A stretch of 64,000 bases of DNA from Aphanomyces cochlioides. Lineage: Eukaryota; Oomycota; Saprolegniomycetes; Saprolegniales; Verrucalvaceae. The notes beneath the pieces are model-generated. The model was not told where the DNA came from and ran no database searches. It saw nothing but the letters and a program-made list of their open reading frames with translations. Of this stretch, positions 1-9,321 are shown piece by piece (the stretch's first letter is position 1; every line of letters starts with the position of its first letter). The DNA lies in the NCBI GenBank assembly GCA_019828595.1, contig JAHQRK010000014.1, positions 1,612,001 through 1,676,000 on the forward strand. Reading direction: 5' to 3'. The position numbers and the translations under genes were made by a program.

Positions 1-682
1 CCCCCAAGAGCTGGGATTGGTATCAATAAAATGCTCGTGACCCCCGCGAACAAGTGGCAAAGACATCCCGGCTCCACTTGTTCTTGGTAATGTGGTGGGT
101 GTCAAGCATCATGTCATGGGCGCCACGGCGGAGGACTTGCTGGACAGCAGAATGGCCCAATCCACGATGGTAGAGACCTCGAAATGCCCGCAAGACCGAC
201 TCGATGTTGATTAGGTTGCAACCAAGTCATCAGCATAGATTTGGGCGCCCATGTGAATCGTGCCAAAGTACGACGGGTCGTCTTCGAAATCCTAGGACAA
301 GGATGAAACAAGCAGTTGTTCGTGGGTTCGACTTGAGCCAGCGCCTTCCAGTGGGAGTGATCAACATCTTGGAGAAATCGATCTAGGCCATCGCAAATTG
401 AATTGAGCTTCAGGTCCCCAGCACGCCACTGCATGCGAGTAGGCTGGGTACTCGTTATCGCATGCTCGCCATCGAGCTGATGTCCGTTGGTCTGACAGGT
501 TGCTCCTCAAACACACGCCATACTTTTACGAGTGACGGAGCCAACGATGACCAGCACGTCCATTTGGTTTCACCTGACTTCCTTCCTCCGACGGATGATC
601 CAAAGCCTTCAAGTCCTTCAAGGCGAGCGGAGATGAACCAGCCAGGCACAGCGCTGCCACCATCGTTGCAAAGGTGACTCAA
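1..682 (-). pseudogene. Truncated and frameshifted copy of the PhoD-type phosphatase gene
   Basis: The minus strand matches the 5' half of the intact phosphatase gene at 38854-40561. It retains the leader-like start, the segment around FLQDVDHSHW, a counterpart of intron 1 in the same place (about 45 nt, ending CCTAG), and the MGAQIYADDLV segment (MGDQIYADDLV in the intact gene). It has lost a stretch between the leader region and FLQDVD, reads into a stop just after YADDLV, and carries further indels. Homology runs to base 1, so the copy continues outside the window. Retention of the intron says it arose by DNA duplication, not reverse transcription. It cannot encode the phosphatase. Confidence 0.85.
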
Positions 683-730
683 GGAATTTATGGACTGGAG
701 ATTGTGTAATCCTTCTTCAACCAGTCAGGA

Positions 731-1885
731 ATGGCATCTGTGTGGAATGAAATCGTGCGCTGTCGAGACTTGTGGCGCGCCATTGTGATCTATCAGCCTG
801 GAGTTTTTATGGGCCTTGTGCCTCTCATCCCACTGGAAAGGCTGCCCATCTCGATGGACGATTCAGCGTCAGTTTGGCCACTCGTTCGTGCTCTACGCGT
901 CCAACACATCACGCTCTCACGGAAGATCCTTGAGCCTTGGTACAGCCGCTACAGCGTTCGACTTCTCCCTCTTGTCGCTGAGACCAAGCCAAAGCTCAGT
1001 CGTGTTCTTGCAGTTCATGCAGTTGTAACTGCAAACCTCCCCGTGCTCTCTCCTCTTGACGATGTCCACGTTGTATCTACCATGAAGAGCAAACTCCTGG
1101 AGGTGGCGGCATTTGAAGGACACTTTGACGTTGTGAAGTATTTACTCAATCGAGGCAGCACAACCATCGATCTTTCCAAAGCTATGGCGTTCGCAGCGAC
1201 GGAAAACCACTTGAATGTCCTTGTTTACTTGCATTCGCGGTCCTCTGGATGGATTTTAGCCAACGTCATGGATGAAGTTGCCGCGAAAGGCTTTCTATCG
1301 GTGGTGAAATACCTCCATGACCACAATCTCTCCACGTGTTCGACACGAGCCATGGACAAGGCAGCGATGAATGGTCACTTGGAAATCGTTTATTTTCTGC
1401 ATAAAAATCGCCATGAAGGATGCACACAGGCAGCGCAAGATGGCGCGGCAGCAAATGGACATTTGGATGTCGTGAAATTTCTCCATCAAATGAGATCCGA
1501 AGGCTGTTCGCCACGAGCGATGGAAGATGCTGGAGCTAATGGCAATCTCGAAGTCGTCGAATTTCTTCATTGCCATCGATCAGAAGGCTGCAGGCAATAT
1601 GCCGCCATTGACAGAGCTGCAGCTGGCGGTCATTTGGCTGTCATCAAGTTTCTCTATCGTGAACGAGGCATGTCGTGCTCTTCCCGAGCGCTTGTCAATG
1701 CTGCATTCGGCAACCATTTGGAAGTTTTGCAATTCCTCCACGAGAACGTGTGCATTTCTCGAACTGTGTGCTATCAACTCTACGCTGTCGACGCCTGTGA
1801 GCGCACGAGGGAACCGCAATTGCTTCGTGCCATGTACGACATCCGCGGCATTTCCAAGTCGTCACCAGCAGGAATGTACTTTTGA
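731..1885 (+). CDS. Ankyrin-repeat protein
   Basis: Single-exon ORF of 384 aa. Residues ~115-345 are ankyrin-like repeats of about 33 aa, each with a core such as NGHLDVVKFLH or NGNLEVVEFLH followed by EGC and AM-A (seven to eight recognisable units). The first ~110 residues (MASVWNEIVRCRDLW start) form a helical leader without repeats, as in many oomycete ankyrin proteins. Ankyrin repeats bind protein partners; the sequence gives no further hint of role. The ATG at 731 is the first in frame. There is no signal peptide. Intronless and A+C-rich like other single-exon oomycete ankyrin genes, it lies between the PhoD pseudogene and a Harbinger-like transposon, so it may belong to a repetitive multigene family. 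Confidence 0.85.
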   Translation: MASVWNEIVRCRDLWRAIVIYQPGVFMGLVPLIPLERLPISMDDSASVWPLVRALRVQHITLSRKILEPWYSRYSVRLLPLVAETKPKLSRVLAVHAVVTANLPVLSPLDDVHVVSTMKSKLLEVAAFEGHFDVVKYLLNRGSTTIDLSKAMAFAATENHLNVLVYLHSRSSGWILANVMDEVAAKGFLSVVKYLHDHNLSTCSTRAMDKAAMNGHLEIVYFLHKNRHEGCTQAAQDGAAANGHLDVVKFLHQMRSEGCSPRAMEDAGANGNLEVVEFLHCHRSEGCRQYAAIDRAAAGGHLAVIKFLYRERGMSCSSRALVNAAFGNHLEVLQFLHENVCISRTVCYQLYAVDACERTREPQLLRAMYDIRGISKSSPAGMYF

Positions 1886-2403
1886 TCCATTTGGAATCAA
1901 CACGATTAACAATAATTTATTTCCAAAAATATATTGTCGTTTGGGTCCAAAACTGGAGTTTTGAGATGTTTCGAAAATAGAGTTTTCGGAGACCCAAAAG
2001 TTGACATTGATAGATAGACATTTTCCTCTAAAAACTAATTATCCTGTGGAAATACATAAGTCGTGATCAGATTGACTTAGCGGGCCTTTAAGTCGAACTC
2101 TGTATTGACTTAGTACAACTAGGAACTTTCCTAATTTCAAGACAAGATTGTCCGAAAATTGACATATTCTAAATAGGACTTTGCTTAAGTCAAAGTCAAT
2201 ATTGGGTTAACCCGAAAACTCTCTAATAATGTTTCAATTAATTGACGCATACACTATTTAAGGTTTACGCAAGCTCATGAACGTTAAATAGTGTAATTTC
2301 AAACGCTTTAAATGTTTGAAAAACATGTTCGAAGCTTTCAATTTCATTACACTTGAAGTTTGTATTGCGTCATTTTTGCGTCAAAATGGCTGCGTCGATA
2401 TTG
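1886..2403. repeat. AT-rich dispersed repeat between ankyrin gene and transposon
   Basis: No gene seen. Bases ~1929-1975 (TTGTCGTTTGGGTCCAAAAC) recur at ~47697-47740. Bases ~2224-2275 (ATGTTTCAATTAATTGACGC) recur at ~47739-47790, and 2290-2400 recur inverted at ~45215-45330. The copy here carries about 250 extra bases (1976-2225) compared with the 47.7-kb copy, so it either holds an insertion or is the more complete form. Confidence 0.6.
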
Positions 2404-2550
2404 GGAGGTTCCTGAAAGCACAATTTGTGTTGTGCACAATTTCGTATTTTTTTAAAGGATTTTGTGTATTACAGTGCCAATGCGTTCTGAAACACAAATC
2501 ACAAAATGTGTAAATAGTCATTGCGATTTCCCCATTCGACAATCAATCCA

Positions 2551-3696
2551 ATGGTTTCGACGCTTGTTCTAATGTGCTTGCTCTTGTCCACCTTTGGTGA
2601 TGGTAGACGGCTGCCAAGAAAACGTAAGCGTCTCGTGCCAACGAACAAGTATCGTCGAGATCGACGCATACCTAGATGGAGCTTGGTGCATCCAAGAATG
2701 AGTGCATGGGCCATTCTCTTTGGGTCTGGGTGTGATCAAGCACTTATCACTTTCACTGGCTTTGACCATCGTGTATTCAGACAACTCATCAGCTTATTTG
2801 AGCCATTGTATGCATCCCATTCGCCGTACTCCAAGTCGGGCTACCTCCACAAAATTGCTGATTGTAGGATTGGGCGACCAAGATCAATGGACGCAACCAC
2901 CTGCCTCGCGTTGTCTTTAGCTTGGACAAGGACACGAGGATCAATGATGGTTTTGTGTATGCTGTTCGGCATCACAACATTTGTATGCTCTCTCTTCTTA
3001 AAGTTTGGGCGGCGAATCATTGTCAAAGTGCTAATCCAATGTGATGAAGCTAAAGTACGACTTCCAAGGAGAGATGAGGTCGAAGTCTACTGTGATGTCA
3101 TCAAAGCTCAGTATTCATTGCTGACTAATGTTTGGGCCGTAGCGGATGGATTGAAATTATACTTACAGCAGTCTGGAGATGCCGTCATTCAAAACATGTT
3201 TTACAATGGATGGACGCACGACCATTATGTGAGCAATGTGCTTGTGTTCTGCCCAAATGGAACTGTTGCAGCTGCTGCAATCAATGCTCCAGGATCAATG
3301 CATGATTCTCAAATTGCTGAATGGGGTGGTGTCTACTCTAAGTTGTACACAATGTACAAGCGATTTGGAGTTGGCGTTGTCGTTGACTCGGATTTCTGCA
3401 GCAAGAAGTACACGTTTTTGATCAAGTCAAGTCAAGACATGCAAGTTTCGAACAATCCAATGAGTTTTGTACGAGGAAATCAAGCAACATCTTTGAGGCA
3501 GTCGGCAGAATGGGGAATTCGAGGATCATTCCCACGATTGAACGACCGCCTTCTGTACGAGGAACTTGGTGAGAGGCGGATCATTATTCAAATGGCACTG
3601 GTATTGCTGAACTATCGTACCCGTCTGGTTGGTCTCAATCAAATTCAATCGACTTACATGCCTCACTTGAGTATAGAAGCGAACAACTTCTTATAG
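2551..3696 (+). CDS. DDE transposase, PIF/Harbinger (DDE_Tnp_4)-like
   Basis: About 381 aa from the first ATG (the frame is open upstream from 2521). Basic N-terminus (RRLPRKRKR), then a helical region with the GRP-type motif (RIGRPRSMDATTCL) around residues 110-125. The catalytic triad is readable: D in VWAVADGLKLYL, D in APGSMHDSQIAEWG, and E in LRQSAEWGIRG. This is the usual spacing of the DDE_4 family found in Harbinger and IS5-like elements. It would cut and rejoin transposon ends in the nucleus. The partner is probably the convergent Myb-like protein immediately downstream. No stops or frameshifts seen. Confidence 0.85.
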   Translation: MVSTLVLMCLLLSTFGDGRRLPRKRKRLVPTNKYRRDRRIPRWSLVHPRMSAWAILFGSGCDQALITFTGFDHRVFRQLISLFEPLYASHSPYSKSGYLHKIADCRIGRPRSMDATTCLALSLAWTRTRGSMMVLCMLFGITTFVCSLFLKFGRRIIVKVLIQCDEAKVRLPRRDEVEVYCDVIKAQYSLLTNVWAVADGLKLYLQQSGDAVIQNMFYNGWTHDHYVSNVLVFCPNGTVAAAAINAPGSMHDSQIAEWGGVYSKLYTMYKRFGVGVVVDSDFCSKKYTFLIKSSQDMQVSNNPMSFVRGNQATSLRQSAEWGIRGSFPRLNDRLLYEELGERRIIIQMALVLLNYRTRLVGLNQIQSTYMPHLSIEANNFL

Positions 3697-3706
3697 TGAT
3701 TTAATA

Positions 3707-4471
3707 CTACTGATGCTGTTTTGCTCCTAAAATCATAGCTACTAGCGTCATGAACTCTTTGTGTTGTTCCCGTCGTTCACGACTTTCGATTTCTCGGCGC
3801 TCTCTTTCTTCGCGTCTCTCTTCCTCGCGAAGTTTGCGTTCAAGCTCACGCTCTTCATCTCGACGAATACGTTCTTGTTCACGTATTTCTCGTTCGTCGC
3901 TTCGACGTTGTTCCTCCATCAACATTTGCATTTCCATCATCTTGTAAATTGAGGAAGCTTGGTCTGATGAAGCGGTTTTCATCCGCTTTGACACCAATGG
4001 ACGAGCGTATTGCGTCGACAATGAGCGCTCAAAAGCATCAGACGTTTGATCTTGGTCGTCGAATTGTTGCTCAATCTCATCCGAACCTTCTTGAATCTGG
4101 CTGTCATCGCCATCGTTGTCAAGCTCGTCCCCACTGGAGAGAAGCCCTCCACCCTCCGTTCCATCCCCCATGTCCGCGCGTTCTGTCATCTTGAGGCGAA
4201 TACTCTTTGCTTTTCTTACTTCTGGTGGGATATGTGGGTCGCCAGTTGGTATTTGTCTCCGGTAGAGCGAGGAGAACTTGCGCTTTATTGAATCCACTGT
4301 TCGTCCTTGACCAGGGTAACGTAACTCGTGCAATCCTAGCACGCTTTCCCATTCGGTTGTGCACAAGGGAAGTGCCTCGTCTAGTATCTCCAACAAGGAG
4401 TCAACTTCAGTGCGAGTGAATCCACTACCACGGCCAGCCTTCGCCACGGCCGCGTTCCTTCTCTTCAGCAT
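3707..4471 (-). CDS. Myb/trihelix-like accessory protein of the Harbinger-like transposon
   Basis: 254-aa ORF. Residues ~15-85 form a Myb/SANT-like domain (GFTRTEVDSLLEILDEALPL ... RTVDSIKRKFSSLYR), of a type common in oomycetes next to DDE transposases (DUF6818-like; family name from memory). The middle is acidic with S/D/Q, and the C-terminal ~75 residues are a very charged coiled coil of E/R repeats (REIREQERIRRDEERELER). In Harbinger elements the Myb-like partner binds transposon ends and helps nuclear entry of the transposase; here that role is inferred. It overlaps no other gene and ends 10 bp from the transposase stop. Confidence 0.75.
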   Translation of the reverse strand: MLKRRNAAVAKAGRGSGFTRTEVDSLLEILDEALPLCTTEWESVLGLHELRYPGQGRTVDSIKRKFSSLYRRQIPTGDPHIPPEVRKAKSIRLKMTERADMGDGTEGGGLLSSGDELDNDGDDSQIQEGSDEIEQQFDDQDQTSDAFERSLSTQYARPLVSKRMKTASSDQASSIYKMMEMQMLMEEQRRSDEREIREQERIRRDEERELERKLREEERREERERREIESRERREQHKEFMTLVAMILGAKQHQ

Positions 4472-4739
4472 GGCTGGCTGATGTGACTTGACCAGATTTG
4501 TGATTTGTGCAAATGTTAATTACACTCGTGGCTCCACTGACGACAAATTTGGCGTTTGTGCGTGCACATTTTTTCAAAATTTATAAAAATATGAGTATTG
4601 CGGGAGCAAAATGTGTTTTCAGGAACGCTCCATTTTCTTTGCAAGATTCCAGTTTTTTTCTAGACACAATATTTATTGTTACAATTATTGTTTTGATATT
4701 GCATAGAGGATTCAATTATTTATTTTTTCCTTAGAAAAA

Positions 4740-5240
4740 ATGACACGAGTGTTCGTGACCGTCGGGACGACGAGCTTTGATGCACTGATCCAAGCGGTCG
4801 ACACGCCGGAAGTCTACGCCACGCTGAAGAAGCTGGGATACGATGAGGTTGTCATTCAGATTGGGCGGGGAGAATACGAGCCTCGAAACGGCGTGAATAG
4901 TGGCCTGACAACGTCCTTCTACCGATTCAATCCAGACTACAAAGCTGACATTCGACGAGCGTCACTGGTTCTAAGCCATGCCGGTGCAGGATCAATCATG
5001 GACACTCTGGTGGAAAGAAAAGCTCTCATCGTGATTCCAAACAACAAACTCATGGACAATCACCAAGAAGAACTCGCTGTTGCGTTGGCGAAGCGACTGC
5101 ATTTAATCCAGACCACATGCGACGGTCTAGCCGCGTGCCTTGAGTCCATGGACTTGACGCGTCTCGTTCCGTATCCAGATATCGACGAAGAGTTATTTCC
5201 AGCGTTTGTAGACAACATGATGGGATTGAAAACGGCGTGA
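4740..5240 (+). CDS. ALG13: UDP-GlcNAc transferase subunit ALG13
   Basis: Intronless, 166 aa, the usual length of fungal/protist ALG13. N-terminus MTRVFVTVGTTSFDALI is the Rossmann-like start of the family. FGxxEY-type and HAGAGSIMDTL (residues ~80-92, LSHAGAGSIMDT) are the GT28 sugar-nucleotide binding signature, followed by VIPNNKLMDNHQEELA (residues ~100-115), near-universal in ALG13. With ALG14 it forms the cytosol-facing ER enzyme adding the second GlcNAc to dolichol-PP-GlcNAc in N-glycan assembly. ALG14 is not in this window. The preceding AT-rich pyrimidine stretch is the likely promoter/5' UTR. Its stop lies 5 bp from the convergent PDZ gene. Confidence 0.95.
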   Translation: MTRVFVTVGTTSFDALIQAVDTPEVYATLKKLGYDEVVIQIGRGEYEPRNGVNSGLTTSFYRFNPDYKADIRRASLVLSHAGAGSIMDTLVERKALIVIPNNKLMDNHQEELAVALAKRLHLIQTTCDGLAACLESMDLTRLVPYPDIDEELFPAFVDNMMGLKTA

Positions 5241-5245
5241 TTTAA

Positions 5246-8200
5246 TTATGTTTCATCTTCCGTCTCTTCTTCGTCTTCTTCGTCATCTTCGTCAAAGACG
5301 ACTTGCTTGTTGGCTTTAAACGACGTCGACGTCTGAAGTTGGCGTTGTGTCTTGATGTGCGCTTTCAATGGACTGTTTTGATGAAGCTGTTTCCATTTGG
5401 CGACTTCGTCCTGGGACGCTGACAACGACGAGGAAAAATGCGTCACGAGTCTTTGCAGTTCTTTGTTTTGGCTGAGCACGCGCTGCATTTCCTACACGAC
5501 GTCGTCAATTCCAACAAACTCCCGCGGCGATTCTTGCGTACCACATCGCCCATGCCGCGTTGCTGGACATGGCAATTGAGTGCATCTTTGAATTCGTTCA
5601 TTTCATCTTCGTATCGCTTAACGTCGGCCTTGGCAAGGGCGAGGTCGATCTGAAGCTGCGTGCGTTCTTTCAACTGCGTCTCAATGTCGCCAATTGATTG
5701 TCCATTCTAATTTACAGAATAAATCAATCCAAAAGTATTGAAATAGATACAGACTTTGAGCAGACGCCGCAGTTCTTTGGATAGATCAGTCGTCTTGGCT
5801 TTGAGATTGTTGCGCTCTTCAAGAAGAGTCATGTATTGTGCTTGCTGCAGAGTCAAGTCGGACCGCACCTAATGAATATATAACATCAGGTGAAGATTAA
5901 TTCTAGCGCTGATCCTTACCGCCCGGCATTCAGCATCGAGAGCATCCATTTTGGCTTTGGCGTGATTTTCATCGGTTTCCAAGAGTTTGACACGGTCCTC
6001 CAATGTTCGATTGGTGTCTTGCGCTAGTTTCAGCTGCTTCTGAAGGTCTTTGACTTGGTCCTCCATCTACAAAAATCTCCTCTCAGCTGGGACGTCACCG
6101 AAGTTGACTACTTGTTTGCTTCGTTCGGCTGCAAATCTTGCAACTTTCAGCTCTCCGCGAAGGGCTTCGACTTGGGCTAACAGTGTTTTGTTGGCTGCGA
6201 GCTGTTCTTCGAGCTTGCGATCTCGAACATCGACGGCGACGGCTAACAAATTACGCTCGTTCTGCGTCGCTTTGAGCACCATAGCCTGGGAAGCTAATTG
6301 CCGCTAAAACATCATGACCATCGTATTCGAAAGCTTGCGAAATGGTACCTTGAGTTCATTGACTTCATCAGACGAAACCTGTGTCTTGGAGACTCCTTCG
6401 ACTGGTTTTTCCTTTTGCAGTCTACACATTGGGCTATTGTTGAGTAAATCAAGATCTAGAAGTGGTTCCTACGTGGTCTTTTCAATCACTTCTCCAGCTT
6501 GCTTGAGCTCAGCAGTTTGGGCGACTGCTTCGTCTTCTTTAGTCAAACGTTCAGCTCGGAATTTCCTGATGGTCGATGCAATCATATCCCTTGTGGAAGC
6601 ACTTTGGGCATGCAGATGCAGCGTTGATAAATTATTTTGTCGGATTGGACTTGTCATTCCAGTCACACCCACAAGGTCACCCTCGGCTTGGAATCGCAGC
6701 ACAAATCGCACCGAGTCTTCAGGATCCAAGTAAACTTGTAGGTCACGATCGTATTGTTTGTCCACGACAGTTGTCATGTCATCTTCCGAGATTTGAACAA
6801 CTACCAAGTGAGATTTACTGACTCGGAGCTGGAAGCTACGCCGAAAGCTCAAATCACCAAAAACGAAGAAATCTACCTCTCCAAGTCGGAACTTGCAAGA
6901 GTCGCCTAGAAGGAGTTAGTGCTTTCACGCTCTGAAACGTGAAAAACGTACTGAAAACGAGGCAGATCCAGCTTGAACCATCATGGAAATGGTTTCTTGG
7001 ACGGATGGATCTACAATTGACTGTGAAGAAATATCGAGGAGTATGAACGGACCAGCTACGATTGGATCGGCAAGTTCAACGAATTTGACCTTGGATTTCA
7101 CGTCGTACTTTGAAAGATGGCATGCGACGGCAATTTTTACTCCAATGTCGTCAATGGAAGGTTGATATGTTCGATGAGTCGCTCCTACATTGATGTTCAA
7201 GTTAAGAGGCGCATAAAGTTAGGATTACCTCGAAGAAGAATCCACTGTGAGTCTGAAAGCACTCGATACCATTGACAATTTACTTCACCATCGTCAACGC
7301 CCATGGGTTTTCCAGTTGAGACCAGTTGAAGGCTTGACGTATGATACTTGGTATTCTCAGTGTGGGTAATAACAGCTTGGTCCAACCATTGAATCCAATC
7401 GTCTAACACGACATTCATGCATGCACGCCCAGACTACAATTTAGGTACCGTTCTTGTCGTCGGCGCTCTTTTTGCCCATGATCTTCAGGAAATTGGACCC
7501 GACAACCTTGTCCAAGTTGATGGAATCCTGCCAACTCTTGAATCTTTGCTGGAAGTTATCACTGGCACCTCCGCTCTACAAAGTACAGGAATTGACCTCA
7601 CGATGAAATAAAAGTTGCACTTGGATATTTGGTGCTGGCGGTGTTTGAGCCCATCCTGCTGAAGCTGTTGATGACGAAGATGGAGAAGTTGTTGGTGGGG
7701 AGTTTGTTGTCAGTTGAGGCTTCATGGTTTCCGTGAACGAGGAGCGTTTTGTCCGCATGTCGAGCATTTGACCAAACTTTCCCCAAGGACTAGAGAGTAG
7801 TCAGTTAAGCTGACGACATTATCGTACTTGGCGCTGGATGCTTCGCTTTCGCTGCTTCTACTAGGCGGTGGGCTGATTGTAATCGGAAAATATTCTGGAA
7901 CGTAGACCTTTGGTAGAACCTATCAACACAAAAAAGTACAGATTTCACTGGAAAATTCTCTTTTCATACCCACATAACGAGGGGAAAAGAAGCATTTTTA
8001 GCTTCTTGGATGATTTGTGAAAACGGGAGCAAGGTACAATCCACTTCGTTGAGGTACAACAACATGTCTCCAATGTGGACGAGACCGCTCTTTTCTGCTT
8101 CTCCCATGCCACCATCTGCCGTTTTTCGAAAGGATTTTACAAGTGCCCCAAGATGAGGCGGTGTGCGAGAACACAGATCCAAATACAATGGTCCGCGCGT

Positions 8201-8395
8201 TTCGTATACAACATCCTTGGCGTAGATCTTGACTTCGTCCATAAGAGTTGTATGCTCATCAATTGTCTCGTCGCTCTTTCCTTGTCCTTCGTCTTCAACA
8301 TAATTTCCTTCGTCATTTTGTTTCTTTGGACTAATCTCTGCGTTCACATTCCGGTCGCATGGCTCGTCGACTTCTGGCTTCGACAGATCCTCCAT
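5246..8395 (-). CDS. PDZ and coiled-coil protein, 13 exons
   Basis: Frame continuity gives 13 exons and 12 GT-AG introns of 38-60 nt (for example 7920-7969, 7790-7827, 7576-7620, 7403-7448, 6892-6951, 5492-5541) and a protein of about 858 aa. Residues ~60-142 look like a PDZ domain (GPLYLDLCSRTPPHLGALVK ... SGLVHIGDMLLYLNE). Mid-protein (~190-330) has an Ig-like repeat with YQPSIDDIGVKIAV, resembling AIR9/A9-type repeats. The C-terminal ~350 residues are coiled coil, ending in an acidic EDDEEDEEETEDET-like tail. Suggests a scaffold or cytoskeletal protein; the exact function is unknown. I chose ATG 8395 because the upstream in-frame ATG (8482) lies inside the CCGGATA palindrome. It converges on ALG13. 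Confidence 0.8.
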
Positions 8396-8456
8396 TCTTC
8401 CAGCGGCCGATGATTGCCAAATGCCGCGCGATTTATTTTTAGGATTCCTTGAGCTT

Positions 8457-8480
8457 TCCGGATAAAGTATCCGGATAATC
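8457..8480. promoter_or_regulatory. Doubled CCGGATA palindrome upstream of the PDZ gene
   Basis: Two copies of TCCGGATAA separated by two bases lie about 60-85 bp upstream of the chosen start at 8395. The same core occurs upstream of AlaRS (9299-9321), the PWI/THO1 gene (29341-29352) and the coiled-coil gene (34733-34746). Probable transcription-factor site; inferred from recurrence only. Confidence 0.5.
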
Positions 8481-8484
8481 ATCT

Positions 8485-9298
8485 CTGCATTTCATTGGCA
8501 AAAACATGACGTGCACCCGACAAAGCCGATTGAAGCGACCGAAATGACGCAGAAGATCACTCACAAGCTTGACAGAGAGGGCAGCGTCATGAAAAAATAG
8601 AGGTTTTACCTTTATATTTGAAAGATTGCCGTCCTTTAGAGCTCCTTAGCTGGGAAACGGTGACGGAACAAGACTAACGAGCATTGATTGGCGAAAATAC
8701 AGCCAATAAAATATCATGATTTTACAAATGACGTGGCAGAGCAGATCGCAGTCTGAATGCAGAAGATATTGTGGTTGTGGAGACAAGACCAGCGTTGTCG
8801 CGCTACCAACGGTTCGATCAAGCGACACCATTTAGACGCGCTGGATGGGGGGAGTGGACATCGTGAAGTGTGCAATCAGCACTTGCATTCTCCCTGAAGA
8901 GGGGCTGGGTAATAATAGCACACAAGCATCCCAGACTGCTGTGTGTACGCCACTGTGCATGCTATCAAGCATCGCAACAAATGCTTGAAATGAGGGCTCA
9001 GTTGAGACATGCTTTGTCATTCCAAACAAATCGCACACACTCGCGGCACCAGACATCAACCACTTTATCCATGTAGCCAGGAACGAAACTTCCACCCCGC
9101 CTCTTGATCTTGCGCGTCGGCCAAAGGATAATTAAAAGCGTCCTGTCTGCACAGCTCAAATAGTTTCATCGATTCACATTCTCTTTCCGTGCCAAGAGCG
9201 TTGATTCCTCCATTTCTATCTTGGTGTCGGTCTCTCAGGCTCAAAATCTTGTAGTGCCAGACAAGTTGAACTTGCAACTTCAAAAATTTCTTTGGGTA
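8485..9298. other. Divergent promoter region with an unresolved minus-strand ORF
   Basis: Lies between the PDZ gene (minus) and AlaRS (plus). The minus strand has two overlapping short ORFs (9065-9283 and 8832-9095) whose codons look partly protein-like, but I could not join them into a convincing gene or recognise a family. Otherwise no feature is seen. Confidence 0.3.
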
Positions 9299-9321
9299 GC
9301 CGGATAGATATCCGGATGATC
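9299..9321. promoter_or_regulatory. CCGGATA palindrome at the AlaRS start
   Basis: GCCGGATAGATATCCGGATG, the same doubled core as at 8457-8480, overlaps the first possible start codon of AlaRS (9316). If it is a promoter element, translation more likely begins at 9382. Confidence 0.5.

Larger units (their letters stand above)
2404..4631. mobile_element. Two-ORF PIF/Harbinger-like DNA transposon
   Basis: A 2.2-kb unit with convergent ORFs: DDE transposase on plus and a Myb/trihelix-like protein on minus, 10 bp apart. The ends are imperfect inverted repeats: left begins GGAGGTTCCTGAAAGCACA, right (reverse complement) GGAGCGTTCCTGAAAACACA, with continued weaker similarity for ~45 bp. I see no clear 3-bp target duplication. 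A transposase plus a separate SANT/Myb-like protein is the classic PIF/Harbinger arrangement. Both ORFs are open, so the element could be autonomous or only recently dead. Confidence 0.75.

Noticed and set aside
3750..3947. Ser/Arg-rich plus-strand ORFs resembling an SR protein
   Set aside because: Antisense of the E/R coiled coil in the Myb-like transposon protein.
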